A stretch of 64,000 nucleotides of DNA from Latrodectus hesperus (Eukaryota; Arthropoda; Arachnida; Araneae; Theridiidae). Positions within the stretch are counted from its first letter, which is position 1; the number at the start of each line of letters is the position of its first letter. The notes below the pieces were generated by a model that worked only from the letters and a program-made list of their open reading frames with translations, was not told where the DNA came from and searched no databases. This document shows positions 24,690 through 38,929 of the stretch, one piece after another. Position numbers and translations under genes: made by a program. The stretch is from positions 22,484,822 to 22,548,821 of the forward strand of contig CM075857.1 in assembly GCA_037975125.1 (NCBI GenBank), in the 5' to 3' direction.

Positions 24690-25443
24690 TTACAATTTAT
24701 AATCACCAATGAGTAGATGAGTTTGGGTAAATTGGGTTCTAGTTACAGGGAAATATTTAGTTTTAACTTGATTAACAATAAGCCCTGCCGGCCTGGCCTC
24801 CCTCTCAATATCCTCAAAGGCTTCTATTAAGTATTTTTTACTTCTGGCTACCAGTGCAATGTCTTCTGCAAATGCCAACACTTGAACAGATTTTCCGAAG
24901 ATACTGCCCCTGGTATTGATACCAGATTTCCTGATGACTCTTTCAAGAACGATTTTAAACAAAAGGCAAGAAAGAGCATCCCCCTGTCTTATTCCCTTAT
25001 CAATAAGAAAGTCTCTTGAGGGTTGTCCCTGGATCACGACCCTACAGGAAGTCGAGTTGAGGGTCATTTTGAGCAAATTAACTAACTTTAATGGAATACC
25101 AAAAACAAGCATAGCCTTAAATAATTCATTGCGGTCTATAGAATTGTATGCCGCCTTGTAGTCAATGAACAAAATATGTAAATCAATTATCAAATTCATG
25201 ACATTACTCCATAATTTGTCTAAGACCAAAGATTTGGTCCACTGTGAATTTGCCAGTACAGAATCCACATTGATAGTCGTCCACAATATTATCTACATAC
25301 GGGACAAGTCTCTTGTACAATATCTTGGAAAGAATTTTGTAGCAAATGCACAATAAGCTTATTCCTCTATAGTTTTCACATACTAATGGATCGCCCTTTT
25401 TGAAAATTGGACAAAGCAAGCTTGTAAGCCAATCCTCTGGCAT
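24690..25443 (-). pseudogene. RTE reverse transcriptase domain with altered catalytic motif
   Basis: Two overlapping segments in different frames (25204-25443 and 24690-25286). Motifs in order: PIFKKGDP-ENYRGISLL, LFIDYKAAYNSID (motif A), GIRQGDALSCLLF (motif B), and LAFAEDIALV (motif C). Motif C should be FADD; here the second Asp is Glu. Together with the frameshift this indicates an inactive enzyme. Confidence 0.88.
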
Positions 25444-25874
25444 CTTCTCGAATGTCCAAAAATACTGGAATTATTCCATGTAAGAGCTTTAACACCTTTG
25501 GCCCTCCTTTTTTAAAAGTTCGGCCTGTATGAAATCTATTCCAGGCGCTTTATTGTTTTTGAGCTCTTTTATAGCAAGCAATGTTTCCTGTAGAGTTGGA
25601 AGATCCAGCTTCAAAGGTCCATCTATGATTTCCTCCTGTGTAATCGTAGGATCAACAGTTTAATCATTAATCTTTAGCAGGTCTTCAAAATGCTCAACCC
25701 ATCTCTCCAAAATTTCAGAGCCTTCACTAAGGATAACACCAGCCTTATTTCTACAATTGTTGATTTTAGGCTTAAAGTCTTTTCGACAATAGCTGACCTC
25801 TTGAAAGAATGCACGGCATTCATTGGTCTTCTTGAGGTATTCCACTTCCTTGAATCTATCTTCCTCAAAGGTTT

Positions 25875-26339
25875 TCAGGGCCCTTTTCTTAGTCCTGAAA
25901 ACCTTCTTCTCATACCTTCGTGCCTTATGGTAATCCGCAACAAACCCTTAGTACCATGCTGCAGAGATCTTTTATATGCAATAAGTTTTTGCTCATTTGC
26001 ATCTTTACATTCGTCATCAAACCAATCCTTACTTTTCTCCTTAGTCTTGTGGCCCAAAATTTCAGCTGCTGTATCAGAAATGGCCCTCTTAAATTGGCAC
26101 CATAGTTCTTCAAGATCGGCCACATTGGAGGTATCCAATTTCACTTCCGAGATTCTCCTTTCTAAAGTCTCTCTATAATTATTGATCACTGTATCCTCTT
26201 TAAGTTTGTTACAATCAAACCTTTTTATCTTTTTACTTCGTTCTTTATTGGCATTGGAGACTTTACCTCTTAGCCTAGCTAACACTAAATAGTGATCACT
26301 GTCAATATTAGCTCCTCTAAAGGTTCTAACATTAATCAA
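25875..26339 (-). pseudogene. RTE endonuclease C-terminus and linker
   Basis: Begins near FRGANIDSDHYLVLARLRGK, which carries the conserved Asp-His pair of the endonuclease, then a Lys/Glu-rich linker towards the reverse transcriptase. The continuation at 25660-25868 is in other frames. Confidence 0.85.
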
Positions 26340-26417
26340 GCTTGTAAAATGCCTAGCATCAACAAGAACATGATCAATCTGGTTAAGTGTTACCCCATCC
26401 GGTGATTTCCAGGTATA

Positions 26418-27191
26418 TTAATGAATGTTTTTACGTTCAAAATAGGTACTACCGACCACTAGGTCATGTGCAATAGCAAATTCAATGACGCGTATACCAT
26501 TATCATTTGATTCTTCATGAGCACTATGGCCACCAATAATGGGTCTGAACTCTTTCTCTTTACCTATTTTAGCGTTCAAATCACCCAAAACAAGTTTTAT
26601 GTCATTATGTGGGCAGCTCCTTAAACACTCAGAAAGCTTTTCATAATATATTTCCTTCTCTTCATCCCCTTTGTCCTCTGTAGGGGCATGTACATTAATA
26701 ATAGTATAATTTGCAAGCCTTCCCCTCAAACGTAACTTGCATAATCTTGGCGTAATAGCTCTAAAATTCATAATTAGATGTTTCAACATCTTATTAACGA
26801 AGAAACCAGTTCCCTCTATGTGCTTTTTGTCGTGGCACATGTAAAACAATAGATGAGTTCTCTTGCCTAGGGAACTCTGGCCAGTCCACCTCATCTCCTG
26901 AACCACAGAAACATCCACCTTGTAACTATCGAGTTGCTGTATAAGCTCCTGCAGGGCTCTAGCACGACAGAGAGAACGCACATTCCAAGAACCAAAAATC
27001 AAATCCTTAAACCTTTTCCGAGTTCGTCTACGAGTTAGGCACCGGTCAATTTCCTGTTCAGACTTCGAAACCGAAGATTTTTTCCGGGGTGAGGAGGTTA
27101 ACCTCACGCCCAACTCCCAACCTGGAGGACCTGTCCCCTGATATAATCTCCAGGGGCAGGGTACCCGGCTATCCCCCCAGGCACTGGGCAC
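26418..27191 (-). pseudogene. RTE endonuclease domain (EEP), first segment
   Basis: An open segment of 257 codons. Endonuclease motifs in order: GSWNVRSL (Asn), VVQEMRW (catalytic Glu), NVHAPT, and LGDLNAKIG (Asp and Asn). The SDH motif (SDHYLV) that completes the active site lies in the next segment, 25875-26339. A stop and frame break separate the two, so no full protein can be made. Confidence 0.88.
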
Positions 27192-28029
27192 CTATTTTTG
27201 TCGCCTTTTACGACACGTACAGGCTACGTTGGGACTATTCTTACCCCCCGGTCACCACACGGGGCCAAATTTAAGTATTTTATTTATAATTTACAAGGCA
27301 AATTGCCTAAGAAGGTTTGGCAAAAATTCCTTTTCATTGGCTGAAGCAGAAAGGTTGTATTTAAGTAGTTCAAATATGGGTGAAGACAATGTGATTTAAC
27401 ATTTGTAGAAGGGAGATGCTTAGATCTAATTTAAACAAACGGACTACTTTTTTAAGCTGTTTATTGGGTGTTCAGTCTTTTATGTATTTTGACGTACTGT
27501 TATGTTAGCCATAGCTTGAATATTTGACAAGGATTACATTTTAAAAAATAGTCGAGTTCCTTGAGAATATTTGATTGAAAGGTATAAAAATCTCTTTTGA
27601 TATAGCCACGGGAAGAATAAAATCACACGAGTTTAGATTAATTCATGTCTTTACACTATTTCATTATTTTTCGAAACACAGATTACTTCTGATCATACTT
27701 CAAAATTTTGTCTAGAGCTCATGAAAAGTTTTAGACTGGATATGACATAAAAAATATCTTTTAGACTTAATTCTTTCAAATAATAACACAAAAATGATCT
27801 TCCATTATGCAGCCAGCTTGTCTGATTTAATGAAATCCAAAAAGTTTTAAGTGGATAAGATTAAATATTCAATGTTTAAAACAAAAATATATTACTCGTT
27901 TTGTGTTTTGGTCTTAAGAGAATTCATATATTTTATATTCCCGTTTGATGCACGAATTTTGTATATGTAAAATTATCAGTTCAAAATTTAAAAAAATCAA
28001 AAACCTGTGTAGAATTGATTTTGGTTTTC

Positions 28030-28640
28030 CTTAATTTTAATCTGTTTTATGACATTTTACTATTGAGGAAATTTTTTTATTATTAATTATAAATTACTCA
28101 CTTAATAAACGCAATGAAACGAATAAAAATAAATTAAATATTGGTTTGATGTATTGTCTACAACTTCATACGACAAAAGATATGTTTATTTACACTTTAG
28201 AAAGAAAATAAGAAGATCCAAAGTATTTTCACTGATGACAATATTAATTTTAAAAAATATGATATAATAAATTAAATGTATAAATAAATTTAAAAAAGGA
28301 AAAGCTTTTGGGAAATTAATTATTTCTCTTAATTTAAAATTATTTTTCAGATAATTTACTATTGTGAGATGGATTCTCTTTCATAATTCATTTAAAAATT
28401 TCTCACTTAACAAATATAATGAAATTATTAAACAAAGTAAATTTTTGCGTGAGAAATTGTCTACAGCTTTATAGGATTGATGACAGCATATTTTTTTAAC
28501 ACGCTGTATAGATTTTATAGTCTTCATATTTTCTTGTTAGAGAAAATATGAAGAATCTAAACTATATTTACTGAGAACGAGATTAATCAAAAAATTATAT
28601 GAGGTAACGAATTATATGTATGGAATGTATTTATGGAATA
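28030..28640. repeat. Diverged tandem duplication, units of about 305 bp
   Basis: Unit 1 (about 28050-28345) and unit 2 (about 28350-28640) share blocks in the same order: TTTACTATTG-GA, CTCACTTAA-AAA-ATAATGAAA, TTGTCTAC-A-CTT, AAGAAAATAAGAAGATC/GAGAAAATATGAAGAATC and TTTTCACTGA/ATTTACTGAG. Unit 2 includes a 14-bp hairpin at 28521-28554. Confidence 0.5.
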
Positions 28641-28685
28641 TATATAAGCTAGCAAAAACTGAAATGAAAATAAATTTAGCAAATT

Positions 28686-30222
28686 GAAGGGTTTGCTTCA
28701 AAAAGGAGGTAGCTCCATCCCATAGCTGTTGGGAGTTATAAACACTTTCTTGTGCCAAAAAAAAAAAAAAACTCTTTTATTTGGCACCAAAAGGATGCAG
28801 CTCCAATCGTTATTTCCAGAGTTACTCAAGAGATGGAGCTGCTTGTCTTGTTAGTTTGTAGCAAGAGAGCGGTAGCTCCTGGAGCTACGTCTTTGTTACC
28901 CCAGACGACTGGCGTGTTTTGTTTACAGGGAGGTTAGCTATTGAATACTGTTATTCAATTGTGTTCATAGTTAAAGAGCATTTATTTCGTCGTTCGTGTC
29001 TTTGATTCTAATAAACATAACAAGTTTATTTTAATAAGTTTATTAAAAAAAGATTATTTTGTTTAGAGGATAATGAGTGTCTCGGAAGAGGTAAGACTAT
29101 TCAGTAGTGGGTCAAGTGATTTATATGAGCCTTCTGAAGAAGATATCACATCCAGTGAAGAGGTTGAATCCAACAAGAAACAAAAAAGCGATCTCATTTG
29201 CCCAAAGCGGAAAGTTAGACGTCAGAGTGAATGGAAGGGAAATGTAAGAACACGACGAATGACTGAAGGTAAACCATACAAAACTGTAAGTGGGAAAGAT
29301 AAATCACGCCGAGTTGTTGGCCGCGATTGCATGTGTAAGTACAAATGTTTCGATAAGCTTACCAAGCAGGAAAAATTAAGCCTTGATTCTTTTAATAAAC
29401 TGGGGGAAAAGCGATCGCAAGATATTTATTTAGGAGGACGCACTGCTATTAAAGCTGTTAATCGAAGAAGAGTGAAAACTGGACAAGGTCAGCCTAGGGC
29501 TTTTTCAGGAGTATATTCCGTTCGCATTGGGGATAAAAAAGAACGTGTGTGTAAGAAAGCATTTGCATTGCTAGTCACATTTTCAAAAATAAAGCTATAA
29601 CACCAAAGCCAGATGGCCGAGGAAAACACAAAAATAGACCAAACCAGGTTGATGATGAAAGAGTAAAGAAGGTGTACAACCATATAGCAAGCTTTCCTAC
29701 AAGAGAATCTCACTATAGCCGAAAAGATAACGTTAAAAGAAAGTATTTATCCGAATAAAGAAAGTAAATATAGAAAGTAAAGACTACAGCCAGACAACGC
29801 GCCTGATGACCCAGATGTTACAGAAGGAGAATGTGACGATTGAAATGATGTTATTTTCTGTTTGTAAGACCAATAATTTTGCTGTACTTTATTTTCAGTT
29901 TTCTTTGAATAAAAAATACATAATAATAGTACATTCTATTTATTTTTACACCTTTTTCCAAGACATAACATATTCCTCCATTCCTCATATTCCATTCTTT
30001 TGGGCAAAAAAGAGGTAGCTCCAAGGATCATCCACGTACCACCAACATTTGGATGATATTTTTTGAATGAAAATACTGTTCTAATATGTAAACTTCATAA
30101 TTGAAAGTAAGCAACAACAATATTTTTACATAACTTAAAATTTGAATTTTTTAAACGTTTTTTTTTTGGTTTCCCAAAAATTGGAAAAATAGGAGCTACC
30201 TCCTTTTTGCAGCAAACCCTTC
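28686..30222 (+). mobile_element. Cut-and-paste DNA transposon, internally deleted, 31-bp terminal inverted repeats
   Basis: Ends 28686-28716 and 30192-30222 are inverted repeats matching at 30 of 31 positions and starting GAAGGGTTTGCT. AATT stands on both sides (28682-28685 and 30223-30226), the likely 4-bp target duplication. The interior holds a transposase-like frame missing most of its centre. AGCTCC or its complement occurs seven or more times near the two ends (28711, 28799, 28835, 28874, 28881, 30017, 30193). Superfamily is not settled; 4-bp duplications occur in Sola, among others. Confidence 0.85.
29073..29760 (+). pseudogene. Truncated transposase-like gene within the 28686-30222 element
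   Basis: ATG at 29073 opens 175 codons: an acidic, Ser/Glu-rich start, a basic KRKVRRQSEWKGNVR stretch, a Cys motif GRDCMCKYKCFDKL, and YSVRIGDKKERVCKKAF. After a frame slip near 29600 the coding continues as TPKPDGRGKHKNRPNQ and IASFPTRESHYSRKDN-KRKYLSE to about 29757. A short acidic C-terminus (PDNAPDDPDVTEGECDD) survives near 29790-29848. This pattern is familiar from arthropod proteins usually annotated as uncharacterized, which I take to be transposases; the catalytic core is deleted here. Confidence 0.65.
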
Positions 30223-30226
30223 AATT

Positions 30227-31490
30227 ACTTGCATATTGAAATGAAATTATTTTAAAATCTTAAATTTTGACGAACCTTCACAAAAGTTATCAATTGATCA
30301 AACCCAGCAGACTAGTTAGACAATTTGCTTTCTCAGATAGTATCGTAAGTTGTAAAGGAGTGCGATTAAATCAGATGGTTAAACGTGAATAACTTTTATC
30401 AAAAATGGATGTAAAGCGTAACTTTTATTGAGTTTAATTGGTAAAATCCTAGTATGCATAATACATTTAGTATTATTTTCAAAAATGTCATCAACGGTGT
30501 AATGAGGAACTGACGCTTATCCCTAAACTTGTTCCAAATTTACATAAGATTGTCATTAAACGTGTTATTTTTAAGTAATTAATATCAATATTACTTACAT
30601 TAGTAAATAATATCAATGGGTAAAAGTTTATAACCGGGTATCATTTGATTTTTTTGAAGCCAAAATATGACTAACAAGTTGATGGCCGCTACACAAAAGC
30701 TAAAACACCAAAGTTAACAGAAATTAATTTTTATCGCTAAGATTTTCCGCCAAACCAAGGGGTACCCATTTTTACACCGGACTCATATCAATGTTTAACT
30801 TTATTACAACATGACAATAGGCAACATGAGTGACTCGTCCCGTATATGCCGTTAATATACGTTAAATTATTACGTTATATACGTTAAATTATTGTTCTAT
30901 TTCATTATATTTAGCTTTTGAATGGCACGCTTTATTGTGAAAAATTACTTATAAATTTAATTCGTTTTTCTCTTCATTTATCAGCTGTTCTAATTTTAAA
31001 TGTGCATTTACTAGAGTTTTATATGCCAAATACTCTGTGTTTATTTATCCAATTTTTGAGTAATTTAAATTGTCATTCTTTTTACTTGAATAAATTGTTA
31101 ATTTTAAGTATATTGGTATTCATTCATCTTTTGAACTTGTAATTCATTTGAATGATTCAAAAAGGTTCGCAACTTTTAGTCTTTGTTGCTGTTAAGACAA
31201 AAACTGTTGCCGACGATAAAATGACATTTTTATAGTTTTCGCCAAGAATTGGCATGAAAAAAACTAAGAAAATGGTAATCTCAGAATGACAAATATATAA
31301 ACAAACCATGAAGAAGCATATAAACTATAAATAAATAAACCACAAAACGGCTAAAATGCAATAATCCACAGAATCTTGCCAAGTACAGATCGCAAAATTT
31401 CGCCAAATCCACTCTGTCATGTACTTTAGGTTTATGCTCTTTATTAATTACAAATGTGCACTTGTTAATTTTGATTTGAGTAATAATATT
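30227..31490. other. No recognisable feature
   Basis: AT-rich sequence without supported genes. A slightly GC-richer patch around 30660-30850 shows no protein or SINE match that I recognise. Confidence 0.5.
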
Positions 31491-31496
31491 AGAATA

Positions 31497-32250
31497 CACT
31501 GCAGGTCATCAAAATTGTGAAATCTGAGGGAAATGGTTTTACAAACTTTATAATTACATAAAAGGGAAGAAAAGTTGGAATTGGCAATCAGCTCTTTTGA
31601 ATGACACAGGGGTAACAAACAGCATCTGAAGCACTAGTTAAAAAGAAAGTTGTGCATTTGATTTCTCATTCCGAAATCGCTTTGCGAAAGCAGAATTTTC
31701 TCTGAATATCGTGTTATGTCGTGAATAAGGAAAATAAATGCTTTATCAGCAAGTATCGTAATTTGATAGAATCAATATTGCTCTCTATCGAGAGTGGGGA
31801 TTATCGTACCGTGTATTGCCATTCGTACTGGTCGAAATCCAGCTAATACCATAGGAATAAGAAATAGAGGGGTTGTTATAGAGTCATACTAAAGGGTTTA
31901 CAGGATCTCAACGTCCTCCAATGATGTTAGCACTCGAAAGGACAGACATATTGTGAGTTCAGTCTTGCAAAACCGTTCAGCCAAATCACAGACCATTAAT
32001 AATGAAATGAGCTTGTTTGCAACTCGTCCATTATTTATTTGTATTGTGCAATAGAGACAGACAACAAAAACTCATTGATACAAAGTATATTCGATTGTTG
32101 TGTCGGCTTGTATGGTCTCCAGATCTCTGGCCCACAGAAAATATCAATTTATAGTTTGCTGAAAGACAAGCCAGCTATCCCTCTTCATCTATTCCAATTG
32201 ATGAAGTGTGATAATTTCTCTGGTACAAAAAAAAAAATCACGTGGTAAAA
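31497..32250 (+). mobile_element. Internally deleted Tc1-like transposon relic
   Basis: The left end reads CACTGCAGGTCATCAAAATTG, typical of Tc1 termini. In shifting + strand frames I read LYREWGLSYR and IRTGRNPA (HTH region, about 31785-31850), GSQRPPM (31907), TRKDRHIVSSVLQNRSA and NNEMSLFATRP (31930-32035), then a jump to WSPDLWPTENINL and PIDEV of the C-terminal catalytic region (32115-32215). The middle of the catalytic domain is gone and there are several stops and slips. The right end was not found. Confidence 0.72.
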
Positions 32251-33349
32251 CAATAATTTACTCCAAATCTCGTCAAAACTAACATAATTTTCCTCGAAGT
32301 AAATGGAGCAACGTTTGTTTCAGACTCATACAAAAAACACATCATAAATATTTCTCATTTATTTATATCTAGTTTTTCGCCAAGGCATAAAAGTTATTTA
32401 TAGTATAATTTCAAGGAAGAAAATAGACAAAAATTTCACAATAACAATCCGTATAATGGTGTAACAATAGCTGCATTTTTACTCCTATTTGATGTTTACA
32501 TTTAATTTTTTTCCTTAAATGTTACGTCTTAAAGGTAATTAAGTCTTAAATAAAATATTAATATTCTCTTATTTAAATTCAGAATTTAATTTTTTTTCGT
32601 TACCTACGCTTTTAATTCCAAAAATATTACTTCATATGATTGATAAACTGATTAATACTGTTTCATATTAGTGGTAAAAATTCCTGTTAATTGAAACTAT
32701 ATATATATCTAAATTTTCTTAGAATTTATTGATTGACTCAAGAAGGCATTTTTTATTATATTCATGAGTGAAATGAATATGTTAAGTTATTCCCGAATTG
32801 AAAAGAATAAATTATTTATATACAATATTCCTAAACTTCAATTGCCAGTCACCACAGCTACTGGTTATTTCACGATGATTGACAAATCTTCATTTCGATC
32901 TTTCTCAAATTAGTTCCTTGTGATTCAATCCTACAAAGAAAATGAAAAAAAGAAAAACGTACAATAATAACAATAAGTGTTATCATTATTGTATTTTGAC
33001 AACATTTCAATTCTTCATGTACATTGTTGATATATGCAGATAATTATGTGTTTGAAATGTTATTATTCCTCGCGTATCTTTTACACCAGGAAATAGGACA
33101 GTTTCGCATAAGGAAATATCTAACTACTTAAGGCAGCAAATTATGAATTATTATTTCTCAGTCAAACCTGAAAGAGTTTTGAGAATGATAAATTATGAAT
33201 TACAAGATATTGGTCACCTATTTTTTCTCTAAATTTAATTTTCGCTTAAACTTTAATTTCAAAATGGAGTAACTCAATGTTTCTGCGTACTAATCACATT
33301 TTCTATTATTAACACTCAGAAACAAAAATTCTGTTTTTATTTCTCTAAA

Positions 33350-33353
<4 letters not shown>

Positions 33354-33434
<81 letters not shown>
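33354..33434. repeat. (TA)n microsatellite, with TACA variants at its right end
   Basis: TA repeats continue into (CATA)n at 33435-33449 and abut the left end of the Tc1-like element, whose outermost terminal sequence is missing on that side. Confidence 0.92.
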
Positions 33435-33438
<4 letters not shown>

Positions 33439-33459
33439 CATACATACATATATATATAT

Positions 33460-34812
33460 ACATTATAGTGGACACATACATTATAGTGGAAAGAACAAGT
33501 GATTAGATTTACAGGAAATTAGGATGTATAGATCTTGAGAAATCAGTACCCAGAGCAGCCACCTCTGGCTGCAATAACAGCATTTATCCGCCTAGGCATG
33601 GAGTCAAACAGAGATTGTATGGCATGTACGGGGATCTCAGTCCATGCAGCTTCAACACTATGCCACAGTTCATCGACAGTAGTGGATAGTGAGTGATGGC
33701 GTGCCGATCGCTCGGCAACCATTAACCACAGTTCTAAATTGGTGACAGATCAGGAGAACGTGCTGGCCAGGGTAACAGTCGAACCTGTTCTGTATCAAGG
33801 AAGTTCATAACAGTACGGGCAACATGCGGTCGTGCATTATCCTGTTGAGACAGAGCATTAGGGAGGCTTCGAAGATAGGGCAAAGCCGCGGGCCTTAGCA
33901 CATCGGAAATGTAACGGTTGCTGTTCAAAGTACCGGTAATGCGAACAAGAGGTGATCGAGACGTGTATCCAATGGCACCCCATACCATCACTCCAGCAGA
34001 TGGGCCAGTATGGCGATGTCCAATGCAAGCTGGCAATGCTCGTTCTCCACGATGCCTCCAAACACGGATGCAGCCATCATGGTCCTGTATACAGAACCGA
34101 GATTCATCTGTAAAGATGACGTGATGCCATTCCCGCGTCCAGGTTCGTCGCTAATCACACCATTGAAGGCGCTCCTGTCTGTGACGCAGCGTCAATGGTA
34201 GCCGAAGCCATGGTCGCCGTGCAGGCAATCCATGCTGCTGCAAACGTCGCCGAACTGTTCGAGCAGAAACTTGTTGCCTTGCAAATGACTCCATTTCTCG
34301 ACTCAGGGTTCGTGACGTGGCTGTACGATCCCTTGTGACCATGCGGATAAGATGTCTGTCTTCTCTGCTGTTAGTGATGGGGGGTCGCTGAGATCCTGCA
34401 TGACGTTCCGTATGATTGTCCTGAACCCATCGACTCCATATTCTGCTAACAGTCATGGGGTCTCGACCGACGCGAGCAGCAATATTGCGGTACGATAAAC
34501 CGCAATCCCGGTAGGCTATAATCCTTCCTCGATCAAAGTCAGACACGTGCTGATAGGCATTTCTTCTTCTTACACGAGGCATTACAATAACTTTCTTTGC
34601 CGAAAACAATGTTGAAACGGAAATTGAGTGTGAGAAAACTGCTGTCAAACCTCTGGTTTTATACACATTGTAGATGTCGCTACTGTCGCCTGCTTTGTAT
34701 GAATGCGCTGTAAATCTAATCACTTGTTCTTTCCACTATAATGTATGTGTCCAATAAATATCGTTCTGTTATTTGCATTCCTTCTTGGTGTAGCAATTTT
34801 AATGGCCAGTAG
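33460..34812 (-). mobile_element. Tc1-like DNA transposon (DD34E), left end eroded
   Basis: A perfect 45-bp inverted repeat links 33470-33514 and 34708-34752 (outer part GGACACATACATTATAGTGG). The right side extends to TGGCCAGTAG before a TA at 34813-34814, matching the usual TA target. The corresponding 60 or so outer bases on the left are replaced by a TA/CATA microsatellite. The transposase is on the minus strand between the repeats. Confidence 0.9.
33545..34588 (-). pseudogene. Tc1-like transposase with one nonsense codon and one frameshift
   Basis: The likely start is the Met of MPRVRRRNAYQHVSDFDRGR near 34582. N-terminal paired-type HTH motifs: GLSYRNIAARVGRDPMTVSRIW. A TAG at 34151-34153 interrupts WCD-RRTWTREWHHV in the same frame; relatives usually have Glu here. 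Catalytic residues are visible: FTDESRF (first Asp), QQDNARPH (second Asp) and, after a small frameshift near 33735, SPDLSPI-E. The distance from the second Asp to the Glu is 34 residues, hence DD34E. Downstream, WLMVAERSARHHSL and VDELWHSVEAAW complete the C-terminus. Few lesions suggest relatively recent inactivation. Confidence 0.9.
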
Positions 34813-34889
34813 TATATATATAACACTTTTTCAAGTATGGGGAGTGCAGAATCGGACACTTAAAAACTTTTGTGTTTTGCTTATAACTA

Positions 34890-35870
34890 ACGGGCCAAAT
34901 TCAATAACGTGATTACGCATGACACAGGGAAAATATTGAATCAAGCACATCTTTATATTAATAGCGTGCTCGATTCGAATATTATTTTCCATGTCATAAT
35001 GCGATTATGTACTTATACAAATGACTCGTTGCTATCATAAACATAAAGCCATGCTTGATTCTAACATTCCTATGACATTCACATTCATGTCTCAATGTGA
35101 ATATCATACAATGACAAAGATGTTGTTCTTGTACTAGCAAGCCTTCCTGTACCTAGTCCTGAGTTAGGATATACCAGTTAGAAGCAGCCGGGGGGAGTCC
35201 TCGTGATTTTGAAGCAGGGTCCAAGAAGAAGACCCCCAATACTTAGCCTGTCACCCCCACAGTTATCATTTCACTTGGGAGAGACTGCGACCACGCACAG
35301 TTTTAACGAGCACCAGCTACCTTTAGCTAACGCGGCGGATATTCGGTTAAGACGGTATTCGAACTCTCTACCTTGCGATAATGAGAACGAAGCCCTAATC
35401 AACCAGGCCCATCATAAATGTGATGGCGTGTTCGATTCAAATAATCCACTCCGTGTCATAATGTTATACAAATTACTCGTTGCCATCTCATAAACATGAT
35501 GACGTACTCAATTCAAACATTCCTTTCCGGGTTATAATGTGAATGTCATACAATGACTCGACGCTATCATGTCATGCTCGATTCATATTTTCCTTCCGAT
35601 GTCACTATGTGAATGTCACATCAATGATTCGTTTGCCATCATAGAGGTAATGAAGCATTCTATTTAAACATTCTTTCTCGTGTCTCAATATGAATGTTAT
35701 GCTAACGATGTCTTACCATAATAGACACGAAGGCGTGTCCAATTCAAATATTCATTCCCGTGCTGTAATGTGAATATTATGCTAATGACTCGTTGTCATG
35801 ATGGCGTACTCCGCATCACGTCTGAACTAGATTCATGCATTCTTTCCTGTGTTATAATATGTATGATTAA
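34890..35870. repeat. Degenerate satellite, about 75-90 bp units
   Basis: Repeated core phrases in order: GCTATCATAA, GATGGCGTGCTCGATTC, AA-ATTC-TTCC-GTGTCATAATGTGAATGTCATAC, AATGACTCGTTG. Units begin near 34955, 35031, 35408, 35483, 35562, 35635, 35715 and 35795. A SINE separates the second from the third. Confidence 0.75.
35110..35405 (-). repeat. tRNA-derived SINE inserted in the satellite, minus strand
   Basis: On the minus strand from about 35405: GCCTGGTTGATTAGGGCTTC (A-box region), GCAAGGTAGAGAGTTCGAATACC (B box), then a GC-richer body with CCGCCGCGTTAGCTAAAGG. Far richer in GC than its surroundings. Its body differs from the other SINEs here, so it may be a fourth family. Confidence 0.65.
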
Positions 35871-35907
35871 TGGTGTTGTGCATACATTATTTTAGTGAAA
35901 GTTTTTG

Positions 35908-37305
<1,398 letters not shown>

Positions 37306-37306
37306 A

Positions 37307-38925
<1,619 letters not shown>

Positions 38926-38929
38926 TTAA

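Larger units (their letters stand above)
24060..27267 (-). mobile_element. RTE-type non-LTR retrotransposon, near full length, inactivated
   Basis: Read on the minus strand from 27267: a GC-rich 5' region beginning GGCCCCGTGTGGTGACC, an apurinic-like endonuclease, a reverse transcriptase and a C-terminal region ending LDWRAMNDAD near 24075. The terminal WRAMNDAD codons run into a degenerate TGA-repeat 3' end, as in RTE elements. The endonuclease resembles the so-called craniofacial development protein 2 family, which is RTE-derived. Several frameshifts break the frame, for example between 25443 and 25660 and near 24680. No target duplication was found. Confidence 0.88.
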
